Source of the DNA: Pseudomonas sp. Leaf58
GTDB lineage: Bacteria; Pseudomonadota; Gammaproteobacteria; Pseudomonadales; Pseudomonadaceae
DNA length: 64,000 bases
Direction: 5' to 3'
NCBI RefSeq assembly: GCF_003627215.1
Contig: NZ_CP032677.1
Span: forward strand, 2,113,501-2,177,500
A model generated the notes under the pieces. The model was not told the origin of the DNA and did no database searches. It saw nothing but the letters and a program-made list of their open reading frames with translations. Below are positions 16,497 through 25,414 of the stretch, one piece after another. The number at the start of each line of letters is the position of its first letter. Position 1 is the first letter of the stretch. The position numbers were made by a program, and so were the translations under genes.

Positions 16497-17392
16497 GCCG
16501 GGTTTCCTTGCAGGCGAGGGACGAGGGCGCGGGCCAGCGCGGCCAGGGCGAAGCAGATGCCGGCGACCAGGATGATCGCAGCGCCCGAGGGCACCGGCAG
16601 GTCGAAAACAATCGGTAGCAGAATGCCAAGCACGGTGCTCAAGGAGGCGATCAGCACCGACAGAAAGAAAAAGCCCTTGAGCGACTGGCTGACCAGGCGT
16701 GCAGCGGCCGCGGGGATCACCAGCAGCGCCCCGACCAGGATGGCCCCGATCACTTTTACCGAGGCCACGGTAACCAGCGTCACCAGCACCACGAACAGGT
16801 AGTCCAGGGTTTTCACTGCCACCCCGCGCACGGCCGCTAGCTGAGGGTTGAAACTGGCCAGCATGATACGGTTGTACAGCGGCAAGGCCAGGGCCAGTAC
16901 CAGCACCGCGACGATGCCCAGCACCAACAAGTCCTGGCCGCTGACGGTCAGCACCGAACCGAACAGCACGTTCTCGAGGATGTGCACGTTGATCTTGCCC
17001 GCCAGCATCAGCAGCAGGCTGGCACCCAGCGCCAGCGACACTGAGAGGAACACGCCGATCAGCGTGTCCGGCGACAGCCCGGTGCGGTTGCGCAGAAAGT
17101 TGAGCAAAATGCCGAACAGCAGGCAGTAACCGAACAGGCTGCCGTAGGGCCCGGTATAGGGCTCGCCCAGCAAGATGCCGATGGCCACGCCGGTCAGCGC
17201 GGCATGGCCGACTGCCTCGGAGAAGAAGGCAAAGCGCTTGACCACTACCAGGGTGCCCAGGCCGCCCAGCACCGGGCCGATCATCAAGCCGGCCAGCAAA
17301 GCGTTGACCACGAAACCATAGGCCAGCGCCTCGGGCAGGTAGCCGGCGGTGGCCCAATCCTCGATCAGTTGACGAAAAGCTTCATAGCTCAT
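16493..17392 (-). CDS. fpvE: FpvE-like ABC permease
   Basis: 299 residues with about eight membrane spans of the ZnuB/MntB (ABC-3) type; VGHAALTGVAIG and GALLVIPAAAARL are typical. The ATG at 17392 overlaps the fpvD stop by four bases. In P. aeruginosa FpvE forms the inner-membrane channel of the FpvCDEF importer that receives iron released from pyoverdine in the periplasm. The ortholog call rests on family and gene order. Confidence 0.88.
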   Translation of the reverse strand: MSYEAFRQLIEDWATAGYLPEALAYGFVVNALLAGLMIGPVLGGLGTLVVVKRFAFFSEAVGHAALTGVAIGILLGEPYTGPYGSLFGYCLLFGILLNFLRNRTGLSPDTLIGVFLSVSLALGASLLLMLAGKINVHILENVLFGSVLTVSGQDLLVLGIVAVLVLALALPLYNRIMLASFNPQLAAVRGVAVKTLDYLFVVLVTLVTVASVKVIGAILVGALLVIPAAAARLVSQSLKGFFFLSVLIASLSTVLGILLPIVFDLPVPSGAAIILVAGICFALAALARALVPRLQGNPA

Positions 17393-18138
17393 GAGGCAAG
17401 GCTCTCGCTGCGCGGGTGAACGGAGAACAGGCCGAGCAGGCGCTCCGGGGTCAGGGCCTGCGCGGGTGGGGCATCGAACAGCACCCGGCGGCTCAGGCCT
17501 GTTGCGCGGTCGGCCAGGCGCAGCACGGCTTCCAGGTCGTGCTCGATCCACAGTACGGTGGTGCCGGCCTGGCGCCAGCCCTGCAACAGCTGCTCGAACA
17601 CCTGGATGCCAGCTTCATCGAGGGCCGACATTGGCTCGTCCAGTACCAGCAACTGCGGCTCGGGGATCAGGCCCTGGGCCAGCAACACGCGCTGGCGCTC
17701 GCCACCCGACAATGCACCCATGCGCCGCTTGCGTTTATCCAGCATGCCCACCCGCGCCAGGGCTGCGTCGATGGCCGGCTGCACACGGCGCGACAGGCCC
17801 AGAAAAGCAGGGCGGCGCTGGCACATTGCAGCCATGAAGTCGTCCACGGTCATGGGCAGGCCACGGTCGAACTCCAGCGCCTGCGGCACGTAGCCGATCA
17901 CCTCGCGTTCACCGGGCCAGTGCAGGGTCAGCTGGCCCTGGTGCGGCATCTGCCCGAGCAGGGCCTTGACCAACGAGCTCTTGCCGCCGCCGTTGGGGCC
18001 GACAATGGCATGTACGCTGCCGGCGGCGACGCTGAAACTGACCTGTTCGAGGATGCGTGTACGGCCCAGGGTCAGGTCGATGCCGGCGAACTCGATGCGC
18101 GGCCCACAGGCGGCCAGCAGGTTGGCGGCGGCGGTCAT
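17389..18138 (-). CDS. fpvD: FpvD-like ABC ATPase
   Basis: 249 residues with Walker A GPNGGGKSS, signature LSGGERQR and Walker B LLVLDEPMSALD. It resembles ZnuC-type subunits. The start overlaps the fpvC stop by four bases and its stop overlaps fpvE in the same way, so the three are translationally linked. Confidence 0.9.
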   Translation of the reverse strand: MTAAANLLAACGPRIEFAGIDLTLGRTRILEQVSFSVAAGSVHAIVGPNGGGKSSLVKALLGQMPHQGQLTLHWPGEREVIGYVPQALEFDRGLPMTVDDFMAAMCQRRPAFLGLSRRVQPAIDAALARVGMLDKRKRRMGALSGGERQRVLLAQGLIPEPQLLVLDEPMSALDEAGIQVFEQLLQGWRQAGTTVLWIEHDLEAVLRLADRATGLSRRVLFDAPPAQALTPERLLGLFSVHPRSESLAS

Positions 18139-19037
18139 GCGCGGTTCTCCTGGATGGCGCGGACCACGGTGTCGAGGTTGCGCTTCATCTCCACTTCGTA
18201 CTTGTCTTTGGTGTATTCGCCGTAGGAAATGTGCGTGAGCGGGTACAGGCGCACACCGGATTCACGCTGGATGGTTTCGACATAGGCCGACGGAAAGTCC
18301 ATTTCCGAGAAGATCACCCGCACGTCCAAAGCCTTGAGCTGCTCGATGGTTTTTTTCAACTGGGCCGGGCTGGGCTCTATGCCATGGGCCGGCTCGACCA
18401 CTGCGGTCACCTCCAGGCCGAAGTCGCGCACCAGGTAGTCGTAGGCGGCATGGATGGTAGCCACCCGGAAGGTGCTGCTAGGGGCTTCGCTGACCTTGGC
18501 CAGCGCCTCGGCACGCAGGGCACGCAGGCGCTTGGCGTAGGCGCGGGCATTTTGCGTGTACAGCTTGGCGTTGTCCGGGTCGAGTTTGCCCAGTTCGCGG
18601 GCGATGTTGTTGACCTGGGCGATGGTGGTGCTGATCGACAGGAAGGTGTGCGGGTTGACCACCTTGCCGGCGCCGCGGGCGGCAATGCCGGTGGCCGCCA
18701 GCAGCGGCACATTCTGGTTGGCCTCGATGGTGTGGATAGCCGGCTTGGCGCTGGCGGCGATCATGCGGTCGGCGAAGTCGTCATGGCCTACGCCGTTGAG
18801 CACCACCACGTCCAGCGTGCCGATACGCTTGATGTCCTCGGCCCGTGGCTCGTAGGCGTGGGGGTTGAAGCCTGCCGGAATCAGTGGCACCACTTCGGCC
18901 TTGTCGCCGACGATGTTGCTTACATAGCTGTAGTAGGGGTGCAGGGTGATGCCGATGCGCAGCGGCTTGCCGTTATCGGCCAGGGCCAGTGCCGGCAGGG
19001 CAAGGGCCAGAAGCAGGGCGAGGGCGGAGCGGAACAT
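18135..19037 (-). CDS. fpvC: FpvC-like metal-binding periplasmic protein
   Basis: 300 residues, signal peptide 1-20 (ALPALALA|DNG). A TroA/ZnuA-type protein with His ligands in LHPYYSY, FNPHAYEPRAEDI, the VNPHTFLS motif and an acidic pair near EMDFPSAYV. In P. aeruginosa FpvC binds the ferrous iron released by the FpvGHJK complex. Without that context it would be called a Mn/Zn binding protein; the gene order fpvGHJK-CDEF supports the iron role. Confidence 0.88.
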   Translation of the reverse strand: MFRSALALLLALALPALALADNGKPLRIGITLHPYYSYVSNIVGDKAEVVPLIPAGFNPHAYEPRAEDIKRIGTLDVVVLNGVGHDDFADRMIAASAKPAIHTIEANQNVPLLAATGIAARGAGKVVNPHTFLSISTTIAQVNNIARELGKLDPDNAKLYTQNARAYAKRLRALRAEALAKVSEAPSSTFRVATIHAAYDYLVRDFGLEVTAVVEPAHGIEPSPAQLKKTIEQLKALDVRVIFSEMDFPSAYVETIQRESGVRLYPLTHISYGEYTKDKYEVEMKRNLDTVVRAIQENRA

Positions 19038-19054
19038 GGCGGAGTCCTTAGGGT

Positions 19055-19624
19055 TCAGTGGCGGTGTTCGCGGGTAACCCCGGCGTCGTAGTGGCTGACC
19101 ACCTGTAGCCAGCCGGCGGCGATCAGCGCGGCCTGGCCGAGGTCGTCGGGGATGGTGGCGGCACTGTCGCGGCGCAGCCAGACATCGGCCTGGCCGGTGC
19201 TGTCGGCCGGCAGGATCAGCAGCAGGCTGCCGGCGATCTCAGGTGCCTGGCTGCGGCCCAGGTAGGCGCCGGGCTCCAGCCACGACCACTGGTGGCTGCC
19301 ACGGCTCTGGCTGCCGGCATCGACCACAAACGGCGGCAGGCCTTCTGCGGCCAAGGCCTGCACGCTGGGCGCGACGGCGTTTTCTTCACGCAGCAGTTGG
19401 ATTTCGTCGAAGGCCACCCGCAGGTCGGTGTACAGGCCTTGCTCGGCGGCGCTAAGGTAGCGGCGGGCGTCGATCTGGTGGCTGGCAATGGCCTGTTCGT
19501 CCTCGCGCCCACCGCGCAGCAGCACCACGCTGGCGCCCAGCACCACGATCAGCAAGCTGACCAGCAGCACATACAGGGTCTCGTGCCCGGCCCCTGCCGG
19601 GCGAATCACTTGCGCGCGGCTCAT
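19055..19624 (-). CDS. fpvK: FpvK-like inner-membrane protein (DUF6162)
   Basis: 189 residues with one N-terminal transmembrane segment (about 17-36, YVLLVSLLIVVLGASVVLL) and a periplasmic domain. It matches the fourth member of fpvGHJK, a set that assists removal of iron from pyoverdine at the inner membrane. Its start overlaps the fpvJ stop (ATGA); 17 bp separate it from fpvC. Confidence 0.85.
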   Translation of the reverse strand: MSRAQVIRPAGAGHETLYVLLVSLLIVVLGASVVLLRGGREDEQAIASHQIDARRYLSAAEQGLYTDLRVAFDEIQLLREENAVAPSVQALAAEGLPPFVVDAGSQSRGSHQWSWLEPGAYLGRSQAPEIAGSLLLILPADSTGQADVWLRRDSAATIPDDLGQAALIAAGWLQVVSHYDAGVTREHRH

Positions 19625-19941
19625 GGCTGGGCGATATCGGCGTAGTCGACTTCCACCACGTGCCCGGGGCCGGCGTCGAACAGCACGTAGAATTCGCCGG
19701 CCGGGCGCTGGAAGGTCAGGGTAGAATCATCGCCCAGCTTGCCACCGACCAGCACCTGTTCGTCGTAGCCGATCACATCCAGGGTTACCCCGGGGGCACC
19801 GCTGCCGTCCGAGAAGCCACCGGTGCATCTGACTTGGCCGCTGGCCAGTTCTTCGCATTCGCACATTGGGTTGTGCGCCAGGGCAGTGCCTGCGGCCAGC
19901 ACCAGCCAGGGCAGGGCGAGGGCGTGCATCAGGTGTTTCAT
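19621..19941 (-). CDS. fpvJ: FpvJ-like small periplasmic protein
   Basis: 106 residues: signal peptide 1-22 (GTALA|HNP), then a MCECEE cysteine motif, a third Cys in RCTGGFSDG, and a beta-rich domain. It corresponds in place and size to FpvJ. Its start overlaps the fpvH stop and its stop overlaps the fpvK start, both ATGA. The Cys pair could take part in metal or redox chemistry; this is inference. Confidence 0.85.
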   Translation of the reverse strand: MKHLMHALALPWLVLAAGTALAHNPMCECEELASGQVRCTGGFSDGSGAPGVTLDVIGYDEQVLVGGKLGDDSTLTFQRPAGEFYVLFDAGPGHVVEVDYADIAQP

Positions 19942-20477
19942 TTCTTGCCTCCTTGTTTTTCGAGCCAGGCCACGGTGGCTGGCGATGCCTTGGCCAGGGG
20001 GACCGACGCCTGGTGCATGCTGCCGTCCCAACCTTCGAGGGTGATCCAGATTTGCGCATCGGGCTGGGTGCGGGGCGGGATCGGCAACGAGGTGCCCATG
20101 TTGTAAGGCGCGCCGAAGAAGATGGTGCCGGCGGCGCGTAGGTTGCGCGGTTTGCCGATGCGCAGGTAGGCCGCCTTGACGTCCTGGATGCAGGCCTTGC
20201 ACAGCGAAGCATTGAAGGCCTTGAAGTGGCCGGCCGGGCCGTCGGCGCGCGGGGCCTCATCACGCAGTTCGGCCAGGTCGAGGCGGTAGGGGCCGACCTG
20301 GATGTCGCGGATCACATGGGCGCCAAGCCCAGCTTCACCCCGAAACAGCTTGGCGTCGGTAAAGTACTTGGGCATGAAGCCCAGCGGGATGAGGATCAAC
20401 AGGATGTTGAGGTGAAAGCGCCACTTCAGCCACCGCTGTTTCAGCGGGCTGGCGGGCACGGCTGGGGCCTGGCTCAT
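19938..20477 (-). CDS. fpvH: FpvH-like inner-membrane protein
   Basis: 179 residues with one transmembrane segment at about residues 24-42 (LNILLILIPLGFMPKYF) and a periplasmic part with a CKAC motif near the middle. It is the second gene of the fpvGHJK set. The ATG at 20477 overlaps the fpvG stop; the frame extending to 20630 is an antisense-type shadow and was not used. FpvH works with FpvG in iron release from pyoverdine. Confidence 0.86.
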   Translation of the reverse strand: MSQAPAVPASPLKQRWLKWRFHLNILLILIPLGFMPKYFTDAKLFRGEAGLGAHVIRDIQVGPYRLDLAELRDEAPRADGPAGHFKAFNASLCKACIQDVKAAYLRIGKPRNLRAAGTIFFGAPYNMGTSLPIPPRTQPDAQIWITLEGWDGSMHQASVPLAKASPATVAWLEKQGGKK

Positions 20478-21667
20478 GGGTGGATCTCCACGGGGGTTGC
20501 ACGGCGCGCCGGGCGCGGCGCGCGCTCGCTGCGCTTGAGGGCGGCGGCGGTGGCCTGGGCGGTGCGCTTGGTCCAGATCAGCAAGCCGCTGAACACCATC
20601 AGGGTGAGCACCAGGCCGAAGAAGAACCACACCAGCTTGATCGGCAAGCCGCCAAAGTCACCGGTGTGCAGCGGGCGCATGGACTCGGTGACAAACTCCA
20701 GGGCCGAGCGGTCGCTGATCAGGAACTGGCTGTCGACATTGCGCGTGTACGGGTTTACCGAAGCGCTCTGGAACATCAACGGGTACCAGCCTGGCCCGGA
20801 CAAGGTGACATGGCTGTAGGCGGTTGCCGGCAGCGCAATGAAATTGATCTCCAGCCCTGGCATTGCCAGGCCGGCAATGCGTGCCGCTTCATCCAGGTCG
20901 ATGCGCGGTGCCGGGCTGCCATCCGGGGTTTGCGGTACATCCTCACGGGCGATCACCGGCACGATCGGCCGGCTGGAAAAGGTGATGTGGTTATCGGCCA
21001 GGATGGCCTGGATCAGGAACCATGTGCCGGTGATGGAAATGACCGCAATGAACCAGATCGACCAGACCCCGGCCAGGCGGTGCAGGTCGCCCCAGAAAAT
21101 CCGCGCACCATGGCCGGTGCGCAGCGGCTTGAAAAAGCCCTTCCAGAATTTCTTGTACACCACCAGGCCGGTCACCAGCGAAGCCAGCATGGGCAGGCCG
21201 AGCAGCGACACCAGGTACCAACCCCAGCTGAAGCCATTGCTGAACGGCACCAGCCACCAGCCGTGCAGGGCGCGGGTGAACGCTTCGAAGTTGAAGTCTG
21301 GGGTCTTGCCCTGGATGGCGCCGGTGTACGGGTTCACATACAACGTAGGGCTGGTGCCGTCAGGCAGGGTGACATTGGCTTTTACTGCAAAGTGCGAACC
21401 GTCGGGCTGGCTTAGCCGCTCCACCACCATGTCCGGCTCGGCTTTGTGCAAGGCGTCCAGCAGTTGCTGGAAGCTCATGCGCTCGACGTCGGCGTCCGGC
21501 TTGTTAGCGCGCACGGCGGGGTCGGCCAGCCAAACGATTTCCTGGCTGACCACGGCGAGCATGCCGGTGAAGCAGACGATCAGGACAAAGAACCAGATCG
21601 GCAAGGCGAGCCAACTGTGCACCAGGAACCACAGCCTGGATTTGGATTTTTTCGAGGATTTGGCCAT
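20474..21667 (-). CDS. fpvG: FpvG-like inner-membrane reductase (PepSY-associated TM protein)
   Basis: 397 residues of the PepSY_TM family with four membrane spans (about 14-34, 150-175, 200-225, 355-378) and conserved His residues in LVHSWLALP, ALHGWWLVP, DLHRLAGVWS and RPLHTGDFGG, which are likely haem or metal ligands. In P. aeruginosa FpvG reduces iron bound to pyoverdine in the periplasm. ATG 21667 is used since MAKSSKK starts the conserved part. First gene of an eight-gene coupled operon; a Fur-like box lies 63 bp upstream. Confidence 0.9.
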   Translation of the reverse strand: MAKSSKKSKSRLWFLVHSWLALPIWFFVLIVCFTGMLAVVSQEIVWLADPAVRANKPDADVERMSFQQLLDALHKAEPDMVVERLSQPDGSHFAVKANVTLPDGTSPTLYVNPYTGAIQGKTPDFNFEAFTRALHGWWLVPFSNGFSWGWYLVSLLGLPMLASLVTGLVVYKKFWKGFFKPLRTGHGARIFWGDLHRLAGVWSIWFIAVISITGTWFLIQAILADNHITFSSRPIVPVIAREDVPQTPDGSPAPRIDLDEAARIAGLAMPGLEINFIALPATAYSHVTLSGPGWYPLMFQSASVNPYTRNVDSQFLISDRSALEFVTESMRPLHTGDFGGLPIKLVWFFFGLVLTLMVFSGLLIWTKRTAQATAAALKRSERAPRPARRATPVEIHP

Positions 21668-21729
21668 CAGACGTCTTCTGCAAGGGGAGTCGAGCGTGTG
21701 CCCAACCAACTAGGGCTGTATTGATAAAG

Positions 21730-21748
21730 ACGAATGAGAATCGAAATC
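21730..21748 (-). promoter_or_regulatory. Fur-like box upstream of fpvG
   Basis: The 19 bases centred on AATGAGAATCGAAATC match the Fur consensus GATAATGATAATCATTATC at 12 of 19 positions, including the whole AATGA and AATC blocks. It lies about 63 bp ahead of the fpvG start, in an AT-rich stretch. Iron repression of the fpv operon is expected. Confidence 0.6.
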
Positions 21749-21796
21749 CTGACCTTTTAAATGCAAGCAAATGTTTCGGAGTGGCAACGGGTCCAT

Positions 21797-21880
21797 GGGG
21801 GAGCGGGCGTGCCCGCGAACACCGGCGCAGCCGGTGCCATGCGCTGTGGCGCCTGATTCGCGGGCTCGCCCGCTCCCACA
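21797..21880. repeat. REP pair
   Basis: GAGCGGGCGTGCCCGCGAA and, inverted, TTCGCGGGCTCGCCCGCTC flank an inner hairpin (CACCGGCGCAGCCGGTG). It sits between the pvdA stop and the fpvG promoter. Confidence 0.85.
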
Positions 21881-21898
21881 ACGGCTAGAAACAGGAAA

Positions 21899-23233
21899 TC
21901 AGGCGCGGGTCAGGGCCAGCGCCGGTTGCGGCTTGCCATGCAGTTGCGCCAGGTCCTGGTACAGCGCCCGGCCGATTTCGGCGGCACGTGCCGGCAGTAC
22001 CGAGAGCAAGGTGTCGCTCAGACCGTGGCTGTTTTCGCAGAAGCCTTGCAGGTACACCGAGGCTTGCAGGTCAGGGCTGGCCAGTACGCGGTAGTTGCGG
22101 TCGACGCTGAAGTCGTCCAGGTAGCCGGCCAGCGGTGCCAGCAGGTCACGGTGCGAGCGGCGCTCGTAGCCCGTGGCCAGAATCACAGCATCGTAACGAT
22201 GGGTTTGCTGCTGGCCGGTGGCGAGGTCGCGCAGGGTCAGTTCCAGGCCTTCGCGGGTGGCCACCACCGCTTCTACCTGGCGCCGGCACAGCACGTTGTG
22301 GCGGTACTGGTGAGCGACCTTCTGCCGGTAGAGGATGCCGTAGATACGCTCGATCAGGTTGAGGTCGACCACCGAGTAGTTGGTGTTGTGGTACTCACCC
22401 ACCAGCTTGCTGCGTTGCTCGGCCGGTTCGTTGTAGACCAGGTCGGTGTAGTCCGGCGAAAAGATCTCGTTGACGAACGGGCTGTCGTCGGCAGGCTTGA
22501 GCGCCGAGCCGCGCAGAATCATGTCGACCTTGACCGATGGGTAGCTGTCGTTGAGGTCGATGAAGGCCTCGGCGGCACTCTGGCCCGAACCGATCACGGC
22601 AATGCGCATGGGTTCGCCAGCGGTGCACGGCAGCTTGCTCAGGCTGCTCAGGTACTGCGAGTGGTGGAATACCCGTGGGTCGTCCTTGAAGGCGCCGAAC
22701 TTTTCCGGAATTTTCGGCGTGCCGCCGCTGCCGACCACCACCGAACGGGTGCGGCGGCTATATTCGCGGCCTTGTGCGTCGCGTGCGACCAGGCGCAGGT
22801 GCTCAACCCGGCCAGCGTGCATTTCTGGCTCGATGCGCAGCACTTCCTGGCCATACACCGCCTGGTTGGCGAAGTGCTCGGCGGCCCAGCGTAGGTAGTC
22901 GTTGTACTCCAGGCGGCAGGGGTAGAAAGTGCCGAGGTTGATGAAGTCGGCCAGGCGCTGCTTCTGGTGCAGGTAGTTGACGAAACTGTAGGGGCTGGTG
23001 GGGTTGCGCAGCGACACCAGGTCTTTGAGAAACGAGATCTGCAACTCGCTCTGTGTGGCCAATGTTTCGCCGTGCCAGCGGTAGTCCTGCTGCTTGTCGA
23101 TGAACAGCGCGTCGAGGGCATGGCCCTGGGCCTCGGCCAGCTCTTCCAGGGCGATGGCCAAGGCCAGGTTGGAAGGGCCGAAGCCCACGCCGATCAGGTC
23201 CTTGATAGTTTCCGGGGGGGCAGACTGGCTCAT
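21899..23233 (-). CDS. pvdA: L-ornithine N5-monooxygenase
   Basis: 444 residues, the enzyme that makes N5-hydroxyornithine for pyoverdine. The FAD site GVGFGPSNLALAIAL is at residues about 17-31, the NADPH site (VIGSGQSAAEAFIDL) is in the middle, and the C-terminal ATGY motif (VILATGYERR) is typical of the ornithine/lysine N-hydroxylases. The ATG at 23233 gives the usual PvdA length; the frame runs open to 23398 but lacks conserved sequence there. An exact PvdS promoter lies 77-100 bp upstream. Confidence 0.95.
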   Translation of the reverse strand: MSQSAPPETIKDLIGVGFGPSNLALAIALEELAEAQGHALDALFIDKQQDYRWHGETLATQSELQISFLKDLVSLRNPTSPYSFVNYLHQKQRLADFINLGTFYPCRLEYNDYLRWAAEHFANQAVYGQEVLRIEPEMHAGRVEHLRLVARDAQGREYSRRTRSVVVGSGGTPKIPEKFGAFKDDPRVFHHSQYLSSLSKLPCTAGEPMRIAVIGSGQSAAEAFIDLNDSYPSVKVDMILRGSALKPADDSPFVNEIFSPDYTDLVYNEPAEQRSKLVGEYHNTNYSVVDLNLIERIYGILYRQKVAHQYRHNVLCRRQVEAVVATREGLELTLRDLATGQQQTHRYDAVILATGYERRSHRDLLAPLAGYLDDFSVDRNYRVLASPDLQASVYLQGFCENSHGLSDTLLSVLPARAAEIGRALYQDLAQLHGKPQPALALTRA

Positions 23234-23309
23234 GGCTGCGGTTCCATAATGGTCGAATGTGGACGCACGCCGGGAAGGGGCCGGCGCCTGCGTTTGTACA
23301 TTGGGTGGA

Positions 23310-23333
23310 ACGAGCCAAATGATGGGGAATTTA
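23310..23333 (-). promoter_or_regulatory. PvdS-dependent promoter of pvdA
   Basis: On the minus strand TAAAT, then 16 bases, then CGT: an exact fit to the iron-starvation box used by the ECF sigma factor PvdS. It stands 77 bp ahead of the pvdA start, so pvdA should be induced under iron limitation. Confidence 0.88.
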
Positions 23334-23435
23334 CTGGCGGGCGAACGGCCATTTGCTACAGAGGCTAAAGAGCTGGGCTTTGCGGCCGATAGGCACAACC
23401 ATGCAACGACTGATTTTCAATGCAAGGAGAAAGAC

Positions 23436-23873
23436 ATGACAGGTATTTCAACAGTCAGCATCAGCACCGCGGCCCCGGCGTTGAGTATCACCCAGACCGC
23501 CGACAGCCAGGATGCGCAAAAAACCCAAGAAAGTGGCGCTAGTGCACAGGCTGACACATCGAAAGTGAACGGTGGTGGGGGCCAGGCTCAAGCTGCCCAG
23601 GGCAGCAGTGAAAGTTCGGAGCCTTCGTATATCAAGCAATTGCGCGAGATGATCGAGAAGCTGCAGAAGCAATTGGCCGAGGAACAGAAGCAATTGGCCC
23701 AGTTGATGGCGCAGAAGATGGACGAAACGACCAAACTGGCAGCGGTAAGCGCCAAGCAGGCGATCATCGCGACCCTAAATGGTGAAATCCTGCAGGCCAC
23801 CGCGCAGTTGCTCGAAGCGCTGCAGAAAACCGGCGGTAGCAGTGCGGGCGGAATGGTCAACACCCAAGCCTGA
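23436..23873 (+). CDS. Small coiled-coil protein, FlxA-like
   Basis: 145 residues beginning MTGISTVSIS with AAGGAG ahead of the ATG. A Ser/Gln/Gly-rich first half is followed by a heptad region at residues about 66-100 (LREMIEKLQKQLAEEQKQLA) that is a strong coiled coil. The pattern resembles FlxA-like proteins of unknown function. No signal peptide or cysteine. Divergent from pvdA; no iron box was seen in its direction. Confidence 0.7.
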   Translation: MTGISTVSISTAAPALSITQTADSQDAQKTQESGASAQADTSKVNGGGGQAQAAQGSSESSEPSYIKQLREMIEKLQKQLAEEQKQLAQLMAQKMDETTKLAAVSAKQAIIATLNGEILQATAQLLEALQKTGGSSAGGMVNTQA

Positions 23874-23889
23874 CGGCGAATACGCTTCC

Positions 23890-24020
23890 CCGCAGGAGCG
23901 GTCTTGTGTCGCGATGGGCTGCAAAGCAGCCCCCCCTGACGATGTGGGCATCAACGCCAATATCCCTGGGGCCGCTGCGCAGACCATCGCGACACAAAGC
24001 CTCTTCTACAGGGCCGCATA
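23890..24020. repeat. REP-like inverted pair
   Basis: GTCTTGTGTCGCGATGGGCTGC and, inverted, ACCATCGCGACACAAAG flank a GCTGCAAAGCAGC hairpin between the convergent coiled-coil gene and pbpG. This is the TGTCGCGA-type variant of the REP family. Confidence 0.65.
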
Positions 24021-24033
24021 GCCCCAGGCGCGG

Positions 24034-24960
24034 TTATTCCGCCACCAGGCGCCCTTTGTTCTGCCGCTCCGACTTGTACTGCATGGCCACAGCCGGGGCC
24101 GGTTTGGCTGCACCGGTTTCCAGCCACTGGCGCATGCGGCTGGCATCGGCGAAGTGGGTGTACTTGCCGAAGGCATCGAGGATGACCATGGCCACCGGGC
24201 GGTTGTCCATGCGGGTCAGCAGCACCAGGCAGTGCCCGGCTTCGTTGGTGAAGCCGGTCTTGGTCAGCTTGATGTCCCAGTTGCTCTTGTTCACCAGGTG
24301 GTCGGTGTTACGGAAACCCAGGGTGTAGTTGGGCTTGCGGAAGGCCACGGTTTTCTCGCGGGTGGTCGACAGTTCGCTCAGCATTGGGTATTTGCGCGAG
24401 GCCATCAGCAGCTTGGCCAGGTCGCGGGCGGTGGACACGTTCTGGGTCGACAGGCCGGTCGGCTCCACGTAGCGGGTGTGCGCCATGCCCAGGCTACGCG
24501 CCTTAGCGTTCATGGCCTTGATGAACGCCGGGTAACCACCGGGGTAAGCGTTGGCCAGGCTGTTGGCTGCCCGGTTTTCCGACGACATCAGGGTGATCAG
24601 CAGGGTTTCGCGGCGGTCGAGCTGGCTGCCCAGGCGCACACGCGAATACACGCCTTTCATTTCCGGGTTGTTGGCAATGGTCATGGTGAGCATTTCATCC
24701 ATGGGCTGCTTGGCATCCAGCACCACCATCGCCGTCATCAGTTTGGTCACCGAGGCAATGGGTACAACGCGGTCGGCGTGGCTCGAATACAGCTCTTGGT
24801 TGCTGTTCAGGTCGATCAGCAGGGCGCTGCCTGAGGCCAGGTGCAGCTTGGAGGGGTCACGTTGAGCCTGGGCCGGGGGTTGTGCAGCAGCGGTCGACGG
24901 AAGGGTCGCGGTACCTGTGAGCAACAGCAGCAGGCTGAGGATGGACAGGGATGTTTTCAC
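24034..24960 (-). CDS. pbpG: D-alanyl-D-alanine endopeptidase (penicillin-binding protein 7 type)
   Basis: 308 residues, signal peptide 1-25 (PSTAAA|QPP). The three active-site boxes of class C low-mass penicillin-binding proteins are present: SVTK (Ser nucleophile and Lys), SEN, and KTG (LTKTGF). PBP7/8 proteins cut D-Ala-meso-DAP crosslinks in peptidoglycan. The start is taken as GTG 24960, with GTGAG about 10 bp upstream; GTG 24972 is equally possible. The longer frame to 25194 has no conserved content. Confidence 0.9.
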   Translation of the reverse strand: MKTSLSILSLLLLLTGTATLPSTAAAQPPAQAQRDPSKLHLASGSALLIDLNSNQELYSSHADRVVPIASVTKLMTAMVVLDAKQPMDEMLTMTIANNPEMKGVYSRVRLGSQLDRRETLLITLMSSENRAANSLANAYPGGYPAFIKAMNAKARSLGMAHTRYVEPTGLSTQNVSTARDLAKLLMASRKYPMLSELSTTREKTVAFRKPNYTLGFRNTDHLVNKSNWDIKLTKTGFTNEAGHCLVLLTRMDNRPVAMVILDAFGKYTHFADASRMRQWLETGAAKPAPAVAMQYKSERQNKGRLVAE

Positions 24961-25184
24961 GTTCAGGCTCACTAAAAGTTGGTATGTCGTTGGCTGTGCA
25001 AGGGTTTTCCCCCAAAAAACCGCTGCATTCTGGAGTATGGCTGAACGGCTGTCGAATGCCTTATATCTAAAGGGCGCAAGGTGAACGAAATTTAATCCTG
25101 TACCAAATTCGTACCCATAACGTTCATTGCAAGCTTCGACAGCTCGGCCCAGCGGGCAGCTATCGACCCGAAGTGGTGCCGCGG

Positions 25185-25236
25185 TGGATGGCACGGGCTT
25201 CGCCCGTGTTCGCGGGCAAGCCCGCTCCTACAGTGT
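25185..25236. repeat. REP element within a 454-bp intergenic gap
   Basis: GGGCTTCGCCC next to TTCGCGGGCAAGCCCGCTCC is a single REP unit. It lies in the gap 24961-25414 between pbpG and the cupin gene. In the rest of the gap I see no gene or clear site, only short AT-richer promoter-like sequence ahead of pbpG. Confidence 0.75.
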
Positions 25237-25414
25237 TCGCGCAAGCTTTCAGGTATTGATCAAGACAGTTGCGCCACAAAGGCTCGGTTCTATGCGCGAC
25301 AGCGCAGCCATGAGGTAGAGGGCTGTTGTGGCCTGTCGAAGAGCAATCGAGCGCCGCCAGCGGCAAGCATGCACACTGGCCTTGCGATGCGCTCGATGAA
25401 ACGCGACCCCGTGG

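Noticed and set aside
15633..17357. A 574-codon open frame running through fpvF and fpvE
   Set aside because: Only the part from 16496 downward reads as FpvF; the upstream part is fpvE in another frame, and the ATGA junction at 16493-16496 fixes the start.
21668..21790. PvdS box ahead of fpvG
   Set aside because: The closest TAAA and CGT elements are 22 bases apart, not 16-17; only the Fur-like box is supported.
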